Source: Halobacillus dabanensis (lineage in GTDB: Bacteria; Bacillota; Bacilli; Bacillales; Halobacillaceae). From it: 60,761 nt of DNA. Under the pieces are notes generated by a model that was given only the letters and a program-made list of their open reading frames with translations, was not told the origin of the DNA and ran no database searches. The position numbers and the translations under genes are program-made. The DNA is taken from positions 1 through 60,761 of the forward strand of contig NZ_FOSB01000016.1 of assembly GCF_900114165.1 (NCBI RefSeq), in the 5' to 3' direction. Each line of letters starts with the position of its first letter. Positions within the stretch are counted from its first letter, which is position 1. This document shows positions 21,039 to 35,214 of this stretch, piece after piece.

Positions 21039-21302
21039 TTAGATAATGACAGACTCTTCAACAACTTCTAGCAAACGGAAACGCTTGGAAGCTGACAACG
21101 GACGAGTTTCCATGATGCTTACGATGTCGCCATTTTTTGCTTGGTTGTTTTCGTCATGTGCTTTGAACTTTTTAGAATACTTTACGCGCTTGCCGTAAAG
21201 CTTGTGGAACTTATAAGTTTCTACTAGTACAGTGATGGTTTTATCCATTTTGTCAGAAACAACACGGCCAGTATAAACTTTACGATTATTACGTTCAGTC
21301 AT
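21039..21302 (-). CDS. rpsQ: 30S ribosomal protein S17
   Basis: 87 aa OB-fold protein binding the 5' domain of 16S r[20 protein letters not shown] is typical. The ATG at 21302 ([10 protein letters not shown]) has GAGGAGG upstream and matches the B. subtilis start. Confidence 0.98.
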   Translation of the reverse strand: MTERNNRKVYTGRVVSDKMDKTITVLVETYKFHKLYGKRVKYSKKFKAHDENNQAKNGDIVSIMETRPLSASKRFRLLEVVEESVII

Positions 21303-21326
21303 GTGAGGGTGACCTCCTCTCATCTA

Positions 21327-21951
<625 letters not shown>

Positions 21952-21969
21952 AATGCTTTTCCCCCTTCC

Positions 21970-22611
21970 TTACTTATCAGTTTTAGTTGGAAGGACTTCT
22001 CCACGATAGATCCACACTTTAACACCAAGCTTACCGTAAGTGGTGTCAGCTTCAGCAGTTCCGTAATCGATATCTGCACGAAGTGTGTGTAGTGGTACTG
22101 TTCCTTCACTGTAATATTCAGCACGAGCGATATCCGCGCCACCTAGACGACCAGATACTTGGGTACGAATACCTTTAGCTCCTGCACGCATTGCGCGTTG
22201 GATTGTTTGTTTTTGAGCACGACGGAAAGATACGCGGTTTTCCAATTGACGTGCGATATTGTCTGCTACAAGGGTAGCGTCTAGATCTGGCTTTTTCACT
22301 TCAATGATGTTGATGTGAACGCGTTTGCCAGTTAGTTGGTTTAGAGCTTTACGAAGTGCTTCTACTTCTGAACCGCCTTTACCGATAACCATTCCTGGCT
22401 TAGCTGTGTGCACAGTAATGTTTACACGGTTCGCTGCACGTTCGATTTCTACCGTAGAAAGAGCAGCATCTTTAAGACGATTTTCAACATATTCACGAAT
22501 CTTAATGTCTTCATGTAACAAGTCTGCATAGTCTTTGCCAGCGTACCACTTGGATTCCCAATCGCGGATAACGCCGATACGAAGACCTACCGGATTAATT
22601 TTTTGACCCAC
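21970..22611 (-). CDS. rpsC: 30S ribosomal protein S3
   Basis: 213 aa. Head protein with an N-terminal KH domain ([16 protein letters not shown]), at the mRNA entry pore with S4 and S5. Three bp separate it from rplV. Confidence 0.98.
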   Translation of the reverse strand: MGQKINPVGLRIGVIRDWESKWYAGKDYADLLHEDIKIREYVENRLKDAALSTVEIERAANRVNITVHTAKPGMVIGKGGSEVEALRKALNQLTGKRVHINIIEVKKPDLDATLVADNIARQLENRVSFRRAQKQTIQRAMRAGAKGIRTQVSGRLGGADIARAEYYSEGTVPLHTLRADIDYGTAEADTTYGKLGVKVWIYRGEVLPTKTDK

Positions 22612-22614
22612 TGA

Positions 22615-22956
22615 TTATCCCTCCTTTTTTTCTGATACGACCACTGTAATGTGGCTTGTGCGTTTGTTGATTTGGCTTGCGCGGCCCATTGCACGAGGGC
22701 GGAAACGTTTAAGTGTTACACCTTCGTTTACAAACGCTTCGGAAACGTATAGGTTTTCCGGATCCATTTCATAGTTGTGTTCTGCGTTGGCGATCGCAGA
22801 GTTAAGAAGTTTCTCGACTACTGGAGATGCGCCACGTTGTGTCAGTCGTAGTGTAGCTAGAGCTTCACCTACATTTTTTCCTCGAATTAAATCAATTACC
22901 AAACGAGCTTTACGAGGAGCGATACGAACGGTTTTCGCAACTGCTTTAGCTTGCAT
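22615..22956 (-). CDS. rplV: 50S ribosomal protein L22
   Basis: 113 aa. Its long beta hairpin (about residues 80-100, ending [18 protein letters not shown]) lines the exit tunnel constriction. No insertion or change suggestive of macrolide resistance is obvious. Confidence 0.98.
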   Translation of the reverse strand: MQAKAVAKTVRIAPRKARLVIDLIRGKNVGEALATLRLTQRGASPVVEKLLNSAIANAEHNYEMDPENLYVSEAFVNEGVTLKRFRPRAMGRASQINKRTSHITVVVSEKKEG

Positions 22957-22976
22957 TAGAGTGCCTCCTCTCTATA

Positions 22977-23255
22977 TTAACGTTTTGTTTTCTTATCGTC
23001 GCCAGAGTGTCCCTTGAACGTACGGGTTGGCGCGAATTCACCTAGTTTATGACCTACCATGTCTTCAGTAACATAAACTGGTACGTGCTTGCGTCCGTCA
23101 TAAACGGCAATTGTGTGTCCGACAAAGTTAGGGAAGATAGTGGAACGACGAGACCAAGTCTTTACGACCTGCTGTTTGTTATCTTCGTTCAACTTCTCGA
23201 CTTTGTTCATTAAATGATCATCTACAAAAGGTCCTTTTTTCAGGCTGCGGCCCAT
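22977..23255 (-). CDS. rpsS: 30S ribosomal protein S19
   Basis: 92 aa. Head protein complexed with S13. [16 protein letters not shown] and [17 protein letters not shown] are diagnostic. Confidence 0.98.
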   Translation of the reverse strand: MGRSLKKGPFVDDHLMNKVEKLNEDNKQQVVKTWSRRSTIFPNFVGHTIAVYDGRKHVPVYVTEDMVGHKLGEFAPTRTFKGHSGDDKKTKR

Positions 23256-23312
23256 GAATAAACCTCCCTTCGCGATTGAGAGACGGGTTTTATTGCCCGC
23301 CCGACAACCCCG

Positions 23313-24146
23313 TTATTTTTTACCGCGTCTACGTACGATATATTTATCAGACTGCTTGTTGCGTTTTCTCGTTTTGTATCCAAGAGTTGGTTTACCCCAT
23401 GGAGATACAGGAGATGGCATACCGATTGGTGCACGTCCTTCACCACCACCGTGTGGGTGATCACTAGGGTTCATTACAGAACCACGCACTGTAGGGCGCT
23501 TACCTTTCCAACGAGAACGTCCGGCTTTACCAACACTGATAAGTTCGTGTTCTAGGTTACCGACTTGACCGATAGTAGCACGGCAAGCACTTAGTACCAG
23601 ACGAACTTCACCAGATGCAAGGCGTACGAGCGTATATTTTTCTTCGCGACCCAGGATTTGTGCAGAAGCACCTGCAGAACGGACAAGCTGTCCTCCGCGA
23701 CCTGGTTTTAATTCAACGTTGTGTACGATTGTACCAACTGGGATATCTTTAAGTTGAAGTGCGTTACCTGGTTTGATATCTGCACCTTCACCAGAAAGAA
23801 TTTCCGTTCCAACCTTAACACCTTTAGGAGCCAGGATGTAACGTTTTTCACCATCAACATAGTTGATTAGTGCAATGTTAGCGGAGCGGTTCGGATCGTA
23901 TTCAACTGTAGCAACGCGTCCAGGTATTCCATCTTTGTCACGCTTAAAGTCAATAATACGATACTGACGCTTATGACCTCCGCCCTGATGACGAACTGTC
24001 AGCTTACCTTGGTTGTTACGTCCACCTTTTTTGTGAAGTGGAGTGACAAGGGAGCGTTCAGGTTTGTCGGTTGTGATTTCAGCGAAATCAGAAACTGACA
24101 TGTGTCGACGACCGTTTGTGATTGGTCTGAACTTTTTAATCGCCAT
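23313..24146 (-). CDS. rplB: 50S ribosomal protein L2
   Basis: 277 aa. One of the most conserved 50S proteins, near the peptidyl transferase centre. The essential His lies in [17 protein letters not shown] near residue 230. [21 protein letters not shown] starts the protein. Confidence 0.98.
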   Translation of the reverse strand: MAIKKFRPITNGRRHMSVSDFAEITTDKPERSLVTPLHKKGGRNNQGKLTVRHQGGGHKRQYRIIDFKRDKDGIPGRVATVEYDPNRSANIALINYVDGEKRYILAPKGVKVGTEILSGEGADIKPGNALQLKDIPVGTIVHNVELKPGRGGQLVRSAGASAQILGREEKYTLVRLASGEVRLVLSACRATIGQVGNLEHELISVGKAGRSRWKGKRPTVRGSVMNPSDHPHGGGEGRAPIGMPSPVSPWGKPTLGYKTRKRNKQSDKYIVRRRGKK

Positions 24147-24180
24147 CTTTATTTCCCTCCTTCATTAATCATTTAGTATA

Positions 24181-24468
24181 TTAAACTTCGAAGAATTCTA
24201 GTTCTTCACTGTCCTGAGTCAAAGTGATGACTGCTTTCTTACGATCAGAGCGGTAACCGCCGTAACGACCCATACGCTTGAATTTACCTTTAAGGTTCAT
24301 TGTGTTGACTGATGCAACATTTACACCAAAGATTTCTTCAACTGCTTTTTTAATCTCAGTTTTGTTAGCTTTCGGGCTAACTTCAAACGTATATTTCTTT
24401 TCTCCCATAAGATCAGCAGAATGTTCAGTAATGACAGGGCGCTTAATGATGTCGCGTGGTTCTTTCAT
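24181..24468 (-). CDS. rplW: 50S ribosomal protein L23
   Basis: 95 aa. Exit-tunnel protein and dock for trigger factor and [18 protein letters not shown] and [14 protein letters not shown] are typical. Overlaps rplD by one base. Confidence 0.98.
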   Translation of the reverse strand: MKEPRDIIKRPVITEHSADLMGEKKYTFEVSPKANKTEIKKAVEEIFGVNVASVNTMNLKGKFKRMGRYGGYRSDRKKAVITLTQDSEELEFFEV

Positions 24469-25091
24469 TATGAGAGCACCTCCCCTGCTTTTTCAGCTGC
24501 TTCCTTAGTAAGGATCAGCTTGTCATGCGTTAGTAAGTCTAACACACTTACTTGTTCTACAGGAAGACTGTTCACTGTAGGGATATTGTTAGAAGAAAGA
24601 GTGATGTTTTCATCTTTCTCTGCTGTCACGATCAATGCCTTTTCATTGACGTCCAGCGCTTTAAGAATGTTAGCAACTTCTTTAGTCTTAGGAGCGTCTA
24701 GAGAAAGGCTCTCAAGAACAATGATATTGTCCTCTTTCACTTTAGAAGAGTAAGCAGACTGTAGTGCCAAACGACGTACTTTTTTAGGCACAGTGTAGCT
24801 GTAGCTGCGTGGTGTTGGACCGAATACAGTTCCACCGCCTACCCATTGTGGGGAACGGATGGATCCTTGACGCGCACGGCCTGTACCTTTTTGACGCCAT
24901 GGTTTACGTCCACCGCCACTAACTTCAGAGCGTCCTTTTACTTTGTGTGTGCCCTGGCGAAGATTCGCGCGTTGCATCAACACAGTTTCATGTAATACGT
25001 GAGTATTAGGTTCGATACCGAAAACGGATTCGTTTAGTTCGATTTCACCAACGTTAGAACCGCTTTGGTTTAATAGTGCTACTTTAGGCAT
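24468..25091 (-). CDS. rplD: 50S ribosomal protein L4
   Basis: 207 aa. Exit-tunnel constriction protein; in gamma-proteobacteria it represses the S10 operon, but that mechanism is not known in Bacilli. The extended loop [19 protein letters not shown] is intact. Confidence 0.98.
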   Translation of the reverse strand: MPKVALLNQSGSNVGEIELNESVFGIEPNTHVLHETVLMQRANLRQGTHKVKGRSEVSGGGRKPWRQKGTGRARQGSIRSPQWVGGGTVFGPTPRSYSYTVPKKVRRLALQSAYSSKVKEDNIIVLESLSLDAPKTKEVANILKALDVNEKALIVTAEKDENITLSSNNIPTVNSLPVEQVSVLDLLTHDKLILTKEAAEKAGEVLS

Positions 25092-25112
25092 GACATATCC
25101 TCCCTTCGTTTA

Positions 25113-25748
25113 TTATTTGCTAGCCTTATTTGCACTTGTGATTTTAACGTAAGACTTTTTCGCACCTGGTACATTACCTTTGATAAGTAGTAGGTTGCGC
25201 TCAGCGTCAACTTTAACAACTTCAAGGTTTTGCAGGGTTACTTGCTCGCTACCCATTTGTCCTGCAAGGCCTTTACCTTTGAAGACTTTTGATGGGTCAG
25301 CACCTTGCCCCATGGAACCAGAACGACGTTGGAAACGAGAACCGTGGGTTTTAGGACCAGTAGCTTGGTTATGGCGCTTGATTGCACCCTGGAAACCTTT
25401 ACCTTTTGAAGTTCCTGTAACGTCGATTGCGTCACCAGCTTCGAAAATATCAACTTTAACCTCTTGACCAAGTTCATAGTCATTAAGGTTTGTATTACGG
25501 AATTCACGAATGTAGCGCTTAGGTGTTGTACTTGCTTTTTCAGCATGCCCTTGAGCAGCTTTCTTCAAGCGGTTTGACTTTTCATCAGCAAAACCTAGTT
25601 GAATCGCTTCATAGCCATCGTTTTCCATTGTTTTCATCTGAAGAACAACGTTTGGTTCAGCCTGAACAACTGTCACTGGGATCAACTCGCCATTTTCAGA
25701 GAAAATTTGAGTCATGCCGACTTTACGTCCTAAGATTCCTTTCGTCAT
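25113..25748 (-). CDS. rplC: 50S ribosomal protein L3
   Basis: 211 aa. Early assembly protein reaching the peptidyl transferase centre. [16 protein letters not shown] and the loop [21 protein letters not shown] are typical; the loop shows no obvious resistance-type change. Confidence 0.98.
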   Translation of the reverse strand: MTKGILGRKVGMTQIFSENGELIPVTVVQAEPNVVLQMKTMENDGYEAIQLGFADEKSNRLKKAAQGHAEKASTTPKRYIREFRNTNLNDYELGQEVKVDIFEAGDAIDVTGTSKGKGFQGAIKRHNQATGPKTHGSRFQRRSGSMGQGADPSKVFKGKGLAGQMGSEQVTLQNLEVVKVDAERNLLLIKGNVPGAKKSYVKITSANKASK

Positions 25749-25780
25749 CCGTTACACCTCCTATTATCTTAACGATTTAT

Positions 25781-26194
<414 letters not shown>

Positions 26195-26222
26195 TCATCG
26201 CCTTTTATGACCAACATTATTC

Positions 26223-26251
26223 ATTATATAGAAGAAATGCGGTCATTGCAA
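26223..26251 (-). promoter_or_regulatory. Sigma-A promoter of the S10 operon, proximal
   Basis: -35 TTGCAA at 26246-26251, 17-nt spacer, -10 TATAAT at 26223-26228 on the minus strand; 134 bp before the rpsJ ATG. Confidence 0.75.
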
Positions 26252-26291
26252 GGATAAATCCATATTTATTTTCAACACGGACACTTAAAAT

Positions 26292-26320
26292 ATTATACTA
26301 ACGTTCTACATATTTTTCAA
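26292..26320 (-). promoter_or_regulatory. Sigma-A promoter of the S10 operon, distal
   Basis: -35 TTGAAA at 26315-26320, 17-nt spacer, -10 TATAAT at 26292-26297. It lies 69 bp upstream of the proximal promoter and shares its spacing. Confidence 0.8.
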
Positions 26321-26614
26321 GTGCTAACCAAACTTTCACACATTTCTTCCTATATAGATGGAATGCTTCCTCAAAACCATTGTCCATTAAAACAAATATA
26401 CGACTAAATATCAACCATCCATTCACTACGGTTACTGCACTCTAAACTCGTAAACACTTCCATTTATAAATATGAAACTTAAAATGGATCAAACGGTGAA
26501 TTGAAGCGATTGATTGTGTTGTACATAGGCTCCACTTTAAATAGTAGAATTAGTCCATTTTTTTAACACCTTTAACCCAGCTTACTTTTCTATCAAGCTT
26601 TGATTCTTCCCATA
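26321..26614. other. AT-rich gap between tufA terminator and S10 promoters
   Basis: About 290 bp, strongly AT-rich. I see no frame with a ribosome site and no strong inverted repeat. A possible weak promoter (TTGATC, 17 nt, TTATAA) on the minus strand lies near 26465-26490. The function may be only promoter upstream DNA. Confidence 0.4.
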
Positions 26615-26649
26615 AAAAAGAGCAACAGCGATGCGCTGTTGCTCTTTTT
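26615..26649 (-). terminator. Terminator of the str operon (after tufA)
   Basis: Sixteen-bp stem AAAAAGAGCAACAGCG with its complement, 3-nt loop, A and T tracts on the two sides, 17 bp after the tufA stop. Confidence 0.9.
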
Positions 26650-26666
26650 ACTATATAGAACTGAAA

Positions 26667-27857
<1,191 letters not shown>

Positions 27858-27981
27858 TGTATATTTCCTCCTTTAAATAAGTAACAAATTTATTGTTGAT
27901 TTATTATTCAGCTCAGGAGTAAACAAAAGTTACTCCTAAGCTTACAATACAAGTTATACTTTAACTCGTCTAAAAAATCAA

Positions 27982-30060
27982 TTATTCACCAGCATTTTTC
28001 TTGATGATTTCCTCAGAGATGCTCTTCGGAACTTCTTCATAGTGGTCGAAATGCATAGTATAAGTACCACGACCTTGTGTGTTGGAACGCAATGCTGTTG
28101 CGTAACCGAACATTTCGGAAAGTGGAACGAATGCTTTAACCACTTGTGCATTACCACGAGTTTCCATACCTTCAACACGTCCACGACGGGAAGTTACGTC
28201 ACCCATGATATCGCCCATGTATTCCTCTGGAATAACAACTTCTACTTTCATCATAGGTTCAAGTAGAACAGGCTTACACTTGTTTTTGGCTTCTTTAAGT
28301 GCCATAGATGCGGCAACTTTAAAGGCCATTTCGTTAGAGTCGACGTCGTGGTAAGAACCATCATAAAGAGTCGCCTTGATGTCTACCATAGGGTATCCAG
28401 CTAATACACCGTTCTCCAAGGATTCTTTGATTCCTTGTTCTACAGATGGGATGTATTCGCGTGGTACAACACCACCAACGATCTTATTGACGAATTCGAA
28501 TCCGGCGCCTTCTTCATTTGGTTCAAACTCAACCCACACGTGACCGAACTGTCCACGACCACCAGATTGGCGGACGAACTTACCTTCTACTTGTGCGCTA
28601 GCACGGAAAGTTTCACGGTAAGCTACTTGTGGAGCGCCAATGTTCGCTTCAACTTTAAACTCACGCTTCAGGCGGTCAACGATGATATCAAGGTGAAGTT
28701 CACCCATACCAGCGATGATTGTCTGGCCTGTTTCGATGTTAGTTTCTGTTTGGAACGTTGGGTCTTCTTCAGCAAGTTTACCAAGGGCGATAGCCATTTT
28801 ATCTTGGTCAGCTTTAGATTTAGGTTCGATCGCAACAGAGATTACTGGCTCAGGGAATTCCATGGACTCAAGAATTACCAGACTCTTTTCGTCACAAATA
28901 GTATCACCTGTTCCTGTATCTTTAAGGCCTACTGCACCAGCGATATCACCAGCATACACAGTAGATATTTCTTCACGAGAGTTTGCGTGCATTTGCAGGA
29001 TACGACCTACACGCTCACGCTTATCTTTCGTGGAGTTTTTCACGTATGAACCAGCACTCAATGTACCGGAGTACACACGGAAGAATGTCAATTTACCGAC
29101 ATAAGGGTCTGTAGCAACTTTAAATGCCAAAGCAGAGAATGGCTCATTGTCGTCAGCCTTACGTGTAACAGCTTCTTCTGTTTGTGGCACATAACCTTCA
29201 ATTGGAGGTACATCTAAAGGAGATGGTAGATAATCAATAACGCCATCGATTAGAAGTTGAACACCTTTGTTCTTGAAAGCAGAACCGCAGAACACTGGGT
29301 AGAATTCAACACTTAGAGTAGCTGTACGGATAGCCGTTTTCAGCTGTTCATTAGTGATTTCTTCTCCCTCTAGGTACTGCATCATCAAGTCTTCATCAAG
29401 TTCCGCGACAGCTTCTACAAGCTTGCCACGATACTCTTCAGCCTGATCTTTGTACTCATCAGGAATTGGTCGTGCTTCTGCACGGGTTCCCAAGTCGTCC
29501 ATGTAGTAGTAGGCTTCCATTGTTACTAGGTCGATGATTCCTTCAAACTCATCTTCCGCACCAATAGGAAGCTGAACAGCCGCAGCGTTAGCTCCAAGGC
29601 GTTCTTTCAATGTGCCTAGGGAGTAAATGAAATCTGCGCCGATTTTGTCCATTTTGTTAATGAATACAATACGCGGCACACCGTACGTTGTAGCTTGGCG
29701 CCATACAGTTTCTGTTTGGGGCTCAACGCCGGATTGTGCGTCAAGAACAGCTACGGAACCATCAAGAACACGCAGGGAACGTTCAACTTCAACTGTGAAG
29801 TCTACGTGTCCAGGTGTGTCGATGATATTAATACGGTGACCTTTCCACTGAGCGGTTGTAGCAGCGGAAGTGATTGTAATTCCGCGCTCTTGTTCCTGCT
29901 CCATCCAGTCCATTTGGGAAGCTCCTTCATGAGTTTCACCAATTTTGTGGATACGTCCTGTGTAGAAAAGAATACGCTCTGTCGCCGTTGTTTTACCAGC
30001 GTCGATGTGAGCCATGACCCCGATATTACGGGTCTTTTCCAAGGAGAATTCTCTAGCCAT
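27982..30060 (-). CDS. fusA: Elongation factor G
   Basis: 692 aa. GTPase driving translocation and, with RRF, ribosome recycling. G1 AHIDAGKTT (about 17-25), G3 DTPGHVDF (about 82-89) and G4 NKMDK (about 136-140) are intact. The domain order is the usual G, II, III, IV, V. Confidence 0.99.
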   Translation of the reverse strand: MAREFSLEKTRNIGVMAHIDAGKTTATERILFYTGRIHKIGETHEGASQMDWMEQEQERGITITSAATTAQWKGHRINIIDTPGHVDFTVEVERSLRVLDGSVAVLDAQSGVEPQTETVWRQATTYGVPRIVFINKMDKIGADFIYSLGTLKERLGANAAAVQLPIGAEDEFEGIIDLVTMEAYYYMDDLGTRAEARPIPDEYKDQAEEYRGKLVEAVAELDEDLMMQYLEGEEITNEQLKTAIRTATLSVEFYPVFCGSAFKNKGVQLLIDGVIDYLPSPLDVPPIEGYVPQTEEAVTRKADDNEPFSALAFKVATDPYVGKLTFFRVYSGTLSAGSYVKNSTKDKRERVGRILQMHANSREEISTVYAGDIAGAVGLKDTGTGDTICDEKSLVILESMEFPEPVISVAIEPKSKADQDKMAIALGKLAEEDPTFQTETNIETGQTIIAGMGELHLDIIVDRLKREFKVEANIGAPQVAYRETFRASAQVEGKFVRQSGGRGQFGHVWVEFEPNEEGAGFEFVNKIVGGVVPREYIPSVEQGIKESLENGVLAGYPMVDIKATLYDGSYHDVDSNEMAFKVAASMALKEAKNKCKPVLLEPMMKVEVVIPEEYMGDIMGDVTSRRGRVEGMETRGNAQVVKAFVPLSEMFGYATALRSNTQGRGTYTMHFDHYEEVPKSISEEIIKKNAGE

Positions 30061-30102
30061 GCATCTTTCTCCTTCCTATTTAAACATTTATTTTTTTGGT
30101 AA

Positions 30103-30573
30103 TTACCAACGATAGTGAGCGAATGCTTTGTTCGCTTCCGCCATTTTGTGCATTTCCTCACGACGTTTCACTGATGCACCAGTGTTGTTCGCTGCATCTA
30201 GAATTTCGTTAGCCAAGCGTTCTTCCATCGTTTTCTCTCCGCGAAGACGCGCATAGTTAACGATAAAACGCAAGCCTAGCGCCTGACGACGTTCTGGACG
30301 AACTTCAACAGGTACCTGGTAGTTGGAACCACCTACACGACGAGCGCGTACTTCCAATACAGGCATGACGTTCTTCATCGCTTGATCAAAAGTTTCCATA
30401 GCGTCATTACCGCTACGCTCCTGAACAAGTTCAAAAGATTTATAAAGGATTTTCTGAGCTTTACCGCGCTGACCGTTAACCATAATTTGGTTGATCAAGC
30501 GAGTGACAAGCTTAGAGTTGTACATCGGATCTGGTAACACATCACGTTTAGCTACTGGACCTTTACGTGGCAT
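30103..30573 (-). CDS. rpsG: 30S ribosomal protein S7
   Basis: 156 aa. Initiates assembly of the 30S head. [28 protein letters not shown] is typical. 52 bp after rpsL. Confidence 0.98.
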   Translation of the reverse strand: MPRKGPVAKRDVLPDPMYNSKLVTRLINQIMVNGQRGKAQKILYKSFELVQERSGNDAMETFDQAMKNVMPVLEVRARRVGGSNYQVPVEVRPERRQALGLRFIVNYARLRGEKTMEERLANEILDAANNTGASVKRREEMHKMAEANKAFAHYRW

Positions 30574-30625
30574 ATGTTCCCCTCCCTTCCTTGAATGATT
30601 TATTTAAGCGATATATTCATATCGT

Positions 30626-31045
30626 TTATTTTTTAGCTTTAGGCTTCTTCGTACCGTATTTAGAACGGCCTTGCATACGGCCATCAACACTTGCTGTGTC
30701 AAGAGCACCGCGTACAACGTGGTAACGCACACCTGGCAAGTCTTTAACTTTACCGCCACGGATAAGAACAACACTGTGCTCTTGCAGATTGTGGCCGATT
30801 CCAGGAATGTACGCGTTAACCTCTAGCTGGTTAGTAAGACGAACACGTGCATACTTACGTAGGGCAGAGTTCGGTTTCTTAGGTGTCATTGTACCAACAC
30901 GTGTGCAAACCCCACGTTTTTGTGGAGAAGAAAGGTCAGTCATACGCTTCTTATAGCTATTGTAACCTTTGTTCAATGCTGGAGAGTTAGACTGCTTCGT
31001 TTTGCTCACGCGTCCTTTGCGTACCAATTGGTTAATTGTTGGCAT
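30626..31045 (-). CDS. rpsL: 30S ribosomal protein S12
   Basis: 139 aa. Decoding-centre protein. The Lys in KKPNSALRK and the Lys in [13 protein letters not shown], whose mutation gives streptomycin resistance, are both present, so the sequence looks sensitive. The ATG at 31045 ([11 protein letters not shown]) has GGGAGG upstream; a 20-codon extension is open but without a site. Confidence 0.98.
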   Translation of the reverse strand: MPTINQLVRKGRVSKTKQSNSPALNKGYNSYKKRMTDLSSPQKRGVCTRVGTMTPKKPNSALRKYARVRLTNQLEVNAYIPGIGHNLQEHSVVLIRGGKVKDLPGVRYHVVRGALDTASVDGRMQGRSKYGTKKPKAKK

Positions 31046-31137
31046 GTTTGTATCCTCCCTTCGTCTATTTAATACCACACATCCAGGTGGTTCATAAAAA
31101 GGCAAAAAACAAAGCTTTCGCGAAAAACGCCAAAACT

Positions 31138-31389
31138 TTATTGCTTTATCGCCACTGTAGCCGCACCAACATCAATACCACATGCATTCCCGAGCTCCTT
31201 CATAGAGGCTACCCGTGTGTGAGGAATGTTCAGTTGTCGGGCCATATCAGCTACTTTAAATGTCATTGACTGATCTGCATCGTCAGCCGTTATGACTTCA
31301 TCCACTTCACCATTTTTCATGGCTTTTAGTGTTTGTTTGGTTCCAATGATTATATCGGATTTAGCCTGTGCTACTTTTTCATAAGACAT
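31138..31389 (-). CDS. L7Ae-family ribosomal protein (YbxF-like)
   Basis: 83 aa, a kink-turn RNA-binding protein related to eukaryotic L30e/L7Ae and to B. subtilis YbxF, which lies at the same place. [21 protein letters not shown] and [14 protein letters not shown] are the family motifs. The ATG at 31389 has GGAGG eight bases upstream; an ATG at 31395 is too close to it. First gene of the str operon. Confidence 0.93.
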   Translation of the reverse strand: MSYEKVAQAKSDIIIGTKQTLKAMKNGEVDEVITADDADQSMTFKVADMARQLNIPHTRVASMKELGNACGIDVGAATVAIKQ

Positions 31390-31435
31390 CTTCATATCCT
31401 CCAAAGTAACAAGGATAAATGGAAGCACCTTGATA

Positions 31436-31464
31436 ATATTATCACTCACCCAAATGCATGTCAA
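31436..31464 (-). promoter_or_regulatory. Sigma-A promoter of the str operon
   Basis: Consensus -35 TTGACA at 31459-31464, 17-nt spacer, -10 TAATAT at 31436-31441, giving a start near 31429, about 40 bp before the L7Ae-like gene. The -10 lies in a 12-bp palindrome (31432-31443), and the -35 in the loop of the larger palindrome at 31444-31480. Confidence 0.75.
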
Positions 31465-31480
31465 CTGCATTTGGGTGAGT
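31444..31480. repeat. 15-bp palindrome around the str promoter -35 box
   Basis: Perfect 15-bp arms (31444-31458 and 31466-31480) separated by 7 nt. The 7-nt loop contains exactly the -35 hexamer, and one arm fills nearly all of the promoter spacer. On the plus strand the repeat is followed by TTTTTT, so it also has the shape of a terminator for leftover antisense transcription and may end rpoC transcripts less well. It could be an operator or a stop-and-start element. Confidence 0.85.
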
Positions 31481-31530
31481 TTTTTAGTACTTCCGTTAAC
31501 TTTACCCCTTGTTAACATCTACTTCTCTAT

Positions 31531-34500
31531 TTATGAGTGTGTAACTTCTTCCGTTGCTTCTGGAACCTCTTGCTGTTGCTGTTCGGATTGAGCTTGGATT
31601 TTGCGATATCGAGTCATACCCGTACCAGCAGGAACAAGCTTACCGATAATAACATTCTCTTTCAATCCTAGCAACTCATCGCGCTTACCTTTAATGGCTG
31701 CATCCGTTAGGACACGTGTCGTCTCCTGGAAGGATGCTGCTGATAGGAAGCTATCCGTTTCAAGAGATGCTTTTGTAATACCGAGGATGACAGGGCGGCC
31801 GACTGCCGGTTGTCCACCCTCCATAAGTGCTTTTTGGTTCGCTTCTTTGAACTGGTGAATTTCAAGAAGTGATCCTGGAAGAACATCGGTATCACCAGAG
31901 TCAAGGACTCGCACTTTACGAAGCATTTGGCGAACCATTACTTCAACGTGCTTATCAGAGATTTCTACCCCTTGCATACGGTAAACTTTCTGAACTTCTT
32001 TAAGGAGATACTGTTGTACTCCGTCCAGACCTTTGACTGTAAGCAATTCTTTAGGATCAATGGAACCTTCTGTCAGTGGCTCCCCAGCCTTGACTTCGTC
32101 ACCAACGCTCACTTTCATACGTGCCCCGTATGGAGCAGTATAGGATCGAGACTCTACAGCGCCCTGGACAACAATCTCCAGTTTTTCTTTCACTTCATTG
32201 ACATCATGGACAGTTCCATCAATTTCAGTGATGACTGCTTGACCTTTCGGGTTACGTGCTTCAACGATCTCTTGGATACGCGGAAGACCCTGCGTGATGT
32301 CATCTCCTGCTACACCACCTGTGTGGAAGGTACGCATAGTAAGCTGTGTACCTGGTTCACCGATGGATTGCGCAGCGATAATTCCAACTGCTTCACCCAC
32401 TTCAACTTCATCACCAGTTGCCAGGTTACGGCCATAACATTTCTTACATACGCCGTGTTTCGTGTTACATGTGAATGCTGTCCGAATCACGACTTGTTCT
32501 ATTCCAGCATCGACAATAGCTCTAGCAACATCTTCGGAGATTACTTCATTTCTCTCTACTAAGACTGAATCAGTTTCAGGATGCTTCACTGTTTGGAAAG
32601 CAGTACGTCCGATCAAACGATCGATTAATGGTTCAACAACTTCCGCACCTTCTTTTAGTGCTGATACAGGAAGTCCTCGGTCTGTACCGCAATCATCCTC
32701 CCGTACAATGACATCTTGAGCTACGTCAACAAGTCGACGTGTCAAGTATCCTGAGTCGGCCGTTTTCAGTGCTGTATCGGCAAGACCTTTACGTGCACCG
32801 TGGGTAGAGATGAAGTATTCAAGTACTGTCAGACCCTCACGGAAACTGGACTTGATCGGTAGTTCAATAATTCGACCAGCCGGGTTGGCCATCAGACCAC
32901 GCATACCTGCAAGTTGCGTGAAGTTAGAGGCGTTACCACGAGCTCCGGAATCACTCATCATGAAGATCGGGTTACGTGGGTTCAATGATTTCATCAGACG
33001 GTTCTGGATGTCATCCTTGGCCGCGGACCACACTTCAATGACACGATCATAACGTTCTTCTTCCGTGATTAAACCACGACGGAACTGCTTCAAGACTTTA
33101 TCTACTTTCTCTTGAGCTTCATCTAGAATTTCTTGCTTCTCTGGTAGTACAACAACGTCAGATACACCGACAGTGATACCGGCTTTCGTTGAGTAAGAAA
33201 ATCCGAGATCCTTCATGCGGTCAAGCATCTTGGACGTTTCACTGATAGAGAAACGTTTGAAGACTTCTGCGATGATATCACCCAAGATTCCTTTCTTGAA
33301 CGGAGATACCTCTTCACGCTTGGAAATTTCCGCACGGATATCTGTTCCTTTTTCAACGAAATAATGGTCAGGAGTCTTCACTTCCAGGTTCTCTTTCGTT
33401 GGTTCGTTGATATACGGGAATGAATTTGGCAGCATTTCATTGAAAATCAATTTACCAACCGTAGTCAGTAATAGCTGCTGATTTTGTTTTTCAGTAAATG
33501 TTTCATTGTTCAATGAGCTTGCTTGGACAGCCACTCGTGTATGCAAGTGAGCGTATCCGTTCTGGTAAGCCATCAATGCTTCGTTCAAGTCTTTGAAGAA
33601 CATACCTTCACCAATCGCTGCCTCACGTTCCAGTGTTAAATAATAGTTACCTAATACCATATCCTGTGAAGGTGTAACTACTGGCTTACCATCCTTAGGA
33701 TTAAGGATGTTCTGTGCTGCAAGCATCAAGATACGAGCTTCTGCCTGTGCTTCTGAAGATAATGGTACGTGGACAGCCATCTGGTCACCATCAAAGTCGG
33801 CGTTGTATGCCGTACAAACAAGAGGGTGCAGACGAATAGCACGACCTTCTACAAGTGTCGGCTCAAAGGCCTGGATACCTAAACGGTGCAATGTTGGTGC
33901 ACGGTTAAGAAGTACAGGGTGTTCTTTGATGACATCTTCCAGCACGTCCCAAACTTCATGGTGGACACGCTCAATCTTCCGTTTCGCTGACTTGATATTA
34001 TGTGCAAGTCCACGAGATACGAGTTCTTTCATAACAAACGGTTTGAATAGTTCTAGTGCCATCTCTTTCGGAAGACCACATTGATACATCTTCAAGGATG
34101 GACCTACAACGATAACAGAACGGCCTGAATAGTCGACACGTTTACCTAATAGGTTCTGACGGAAACGTCCTTGTTTACCTTTCAGCATATGAGAAAGAGA
34201 TTTAAGCGGACGGTTACCCGGTCCTGTTACAGGACGGCCACGACGACCATTGTCAATCAAAGCGTCGACAGCTTCCTGAAGCATACGCTTCTCATTTTGA
34301 ACGATGATTGTAGGTGCACCAAGATCCAACAAACGCTTCAGGCGGTTGTTACGGTTAATGACACGTCGGTATAAGTCGTTCAAATCAGATGTGGCGAAAC
34401 GCCCCCCATCAAGTTGAACCATTGGACGAAGCTCCGGTGGAATAACCGGAAGAACGTCTAGGATCATCCATGAAGGATCATTTCCAGAGTGGCGGAACGA

Positions 34501-35142
34501 CTCTAGTACTTCAAGACGCTTGATTGCACGTGTACGACGCTGACCTTGAGCTGTTTTCAGCTCTTCTTTCAGTGTATCCACTTCACCATCAAGATCAATA
34601 TCATACAAGAGTTTACGGATAGCTTCTGCACCCATAGCCGCCTGAAAACCTTGACCGAACTTTTCACGGTATGAACGATACTCTTTTTCAGATAGCAATT
34701 GCTTTTTCTCAAGAGCAGTCTCGCCAGGATCCGTGACGATATAGGCTGCAAAGTAGATGACTTCCTCTAATGCTCTTGGAGACATATCCAAGACTAGACC
34801 CATTCGGCTCGGGATTCCTTTGAAGTACCAAATGTGAGAGACGGGGGCAGCTAATTCAAGGTGCCCCATACGCTCACGACGTACTTTTGCTTTTGTTACT
34901 TCTACACCACAACGGTCACAAACGACACCTTTATAGCGGACACGCTTGTATTTTCCACAGTGACATTCCCAGTCTTTCTGCGGGCCGAAAATACGCTCAC
35001 AGAAAAGACCGTCTTTTTCAGGTTTCAACGTACGATAGTTGATGGTTTCTGGCTTCTTGACCTCACCGTAGGACCAAGAACGAATCTTATCCGGTGAAGC
35101 GAGGCCTATTTTCATATACTCAAAGTTATTTACATCTAGCAA
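31531..35142 (-). CDS. rpoC: DNA-directed RNA polymerase subunit beta'
   Basis: 1203 aa, very close to B. subtilis. Catalytic [12 protein letters not shown] lies near residue 450. Zinc sites: [20 protein letters not shown] near residue 60 and a second set with [13 protein letters not shown] in the C-terminal part. Bridge-helix and trigger-loop regions are intact. It starts at TTG 35142 (protein [11 protein letters not shown]) with GGGAGG nine bases upstream. 72 bp after rpoB. Confidence 0.99.
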   Translation of the reverse strand: MLDVNNFEYMKIGLASPDKIRSWSYGEVKKPETINYRTLKPEKDGLFCERIFGPQKDWECHCGKYKRVRYKGVVCDRCGVEVTKAKVRRERMGHLELAAPVSHIWYFKGIPSRMGLVLDMSPRALEEVIYFAAYIVTDPGETALEKKQLLSEKEYRSYREKFGQGFQAAMGAEAIRKLLYDIDLDGEVDTLKEELKTAQGQRRTRAIKRLEVLESFRHSGNDPSWMILDVLPVIPPELRPMVQLDGGRFATSDLNDLYRRVINRNNRLKRLLDLGAPTIIVQNEKRMLQEAVDALIDNGRRGRPVTGPGNRPLKSLSHMLKGKQGRFRQNLLGKRVDYSGRSVIVVGPSLKMYQCGLPKEMALELFKPFVMKELVSRGLAHNIKSAKRKIERVHHEVWDVLEDVIKEHPVLLNRAPTLHRLGIQAFEPTLVEGRAIRLHPLVCTAYNADFDGDQMAVHVPLSSEAQAEARILMLAAQNILNPKDGKPVVTPSQDMVLGNYYLTLEREAAIGEGMFFKDLNEALMAYQNGYAHLHTRVAVQASSLNNETFTEKQNQQLLLTTVGKLIFNEMLPNSFPYINEPTKENLEVKTPDHYFVEKGTDIRAEISKREEVSPFKKGILGDIIAEVFKRFSISETSKMLDRMKDLGFSYSTKAGITVGVSDVVVLPEKQEILDEAQEKVDKVLKQFRRGLITEEERYDRVIEVWSAAKDDIQNRLMKSLNPRNPIFMMSDSGARGNASNFTQLAGMRGLMANPAGRIIELPIKSSFREGLTVLEYFISTHGARKGLADTALKTADSGYLTRRLVDVAQDVIVREDDCGTDRGLPVSALKEGAEVVEPLIDRLIGRTAFQTVKHPETDSVLVERNEVISEDVARAIVDAGIEQVVIRTAFTCNTKHGVCKKCYGRNLATGDEVEVGEAVGIIAAQSIGEPGTQLTMRTFHTGGVAGDDITQGLPRIQEIVEARNPKGQAVITEIDGTVHDVNEVKEKLEIVVQGAVESRSYTAPYGARMKVSVGDEVKAGEPLTEGSIDPKELLTVKGLDGVQQYLLKEVQKVYRMQGVEISDKHVEVMVRQMLRKVRVLDSGDTDVLPGSLLEIHQFKEANQKALMEGGQPAVGRPVILGITKASLETDSFLSAASFQETTRVLTDAAIKGKRDELLGLKENVIIGKLVPAGTGMTRYRKIQAQSEQQQQEVPEATEEVTHS

Positions 35143-35214
35143 GGGGCCTACCTCCCTTTTAGTATCCAGGTTTTACCCTAAGCTTAGAACACGAGCTACA
35201 GCAGTGTTTCTATC

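Noticed and set aside
27905-27935. Hairpin GGAGTAA/TTACTCC between fusA and tufA as a terminator or promoter operator.
   Set aside because: No T run on the minus strand and no clear promoter boxes beside it; left as unassigned structure.
28435-29049. A 204-codon open frame on the plus strand inside fusA.
   Set aside because: It is antisense to a highly conserved gene, lacks a ribosome site and family features, and is explained by biased codon use of fusA.
31927-32562. A 211-codon open frame on the plus strand inside rpoC.
   Set aside because: Antisense shadow of rpoC with no ribosome site or recognisable protein features.
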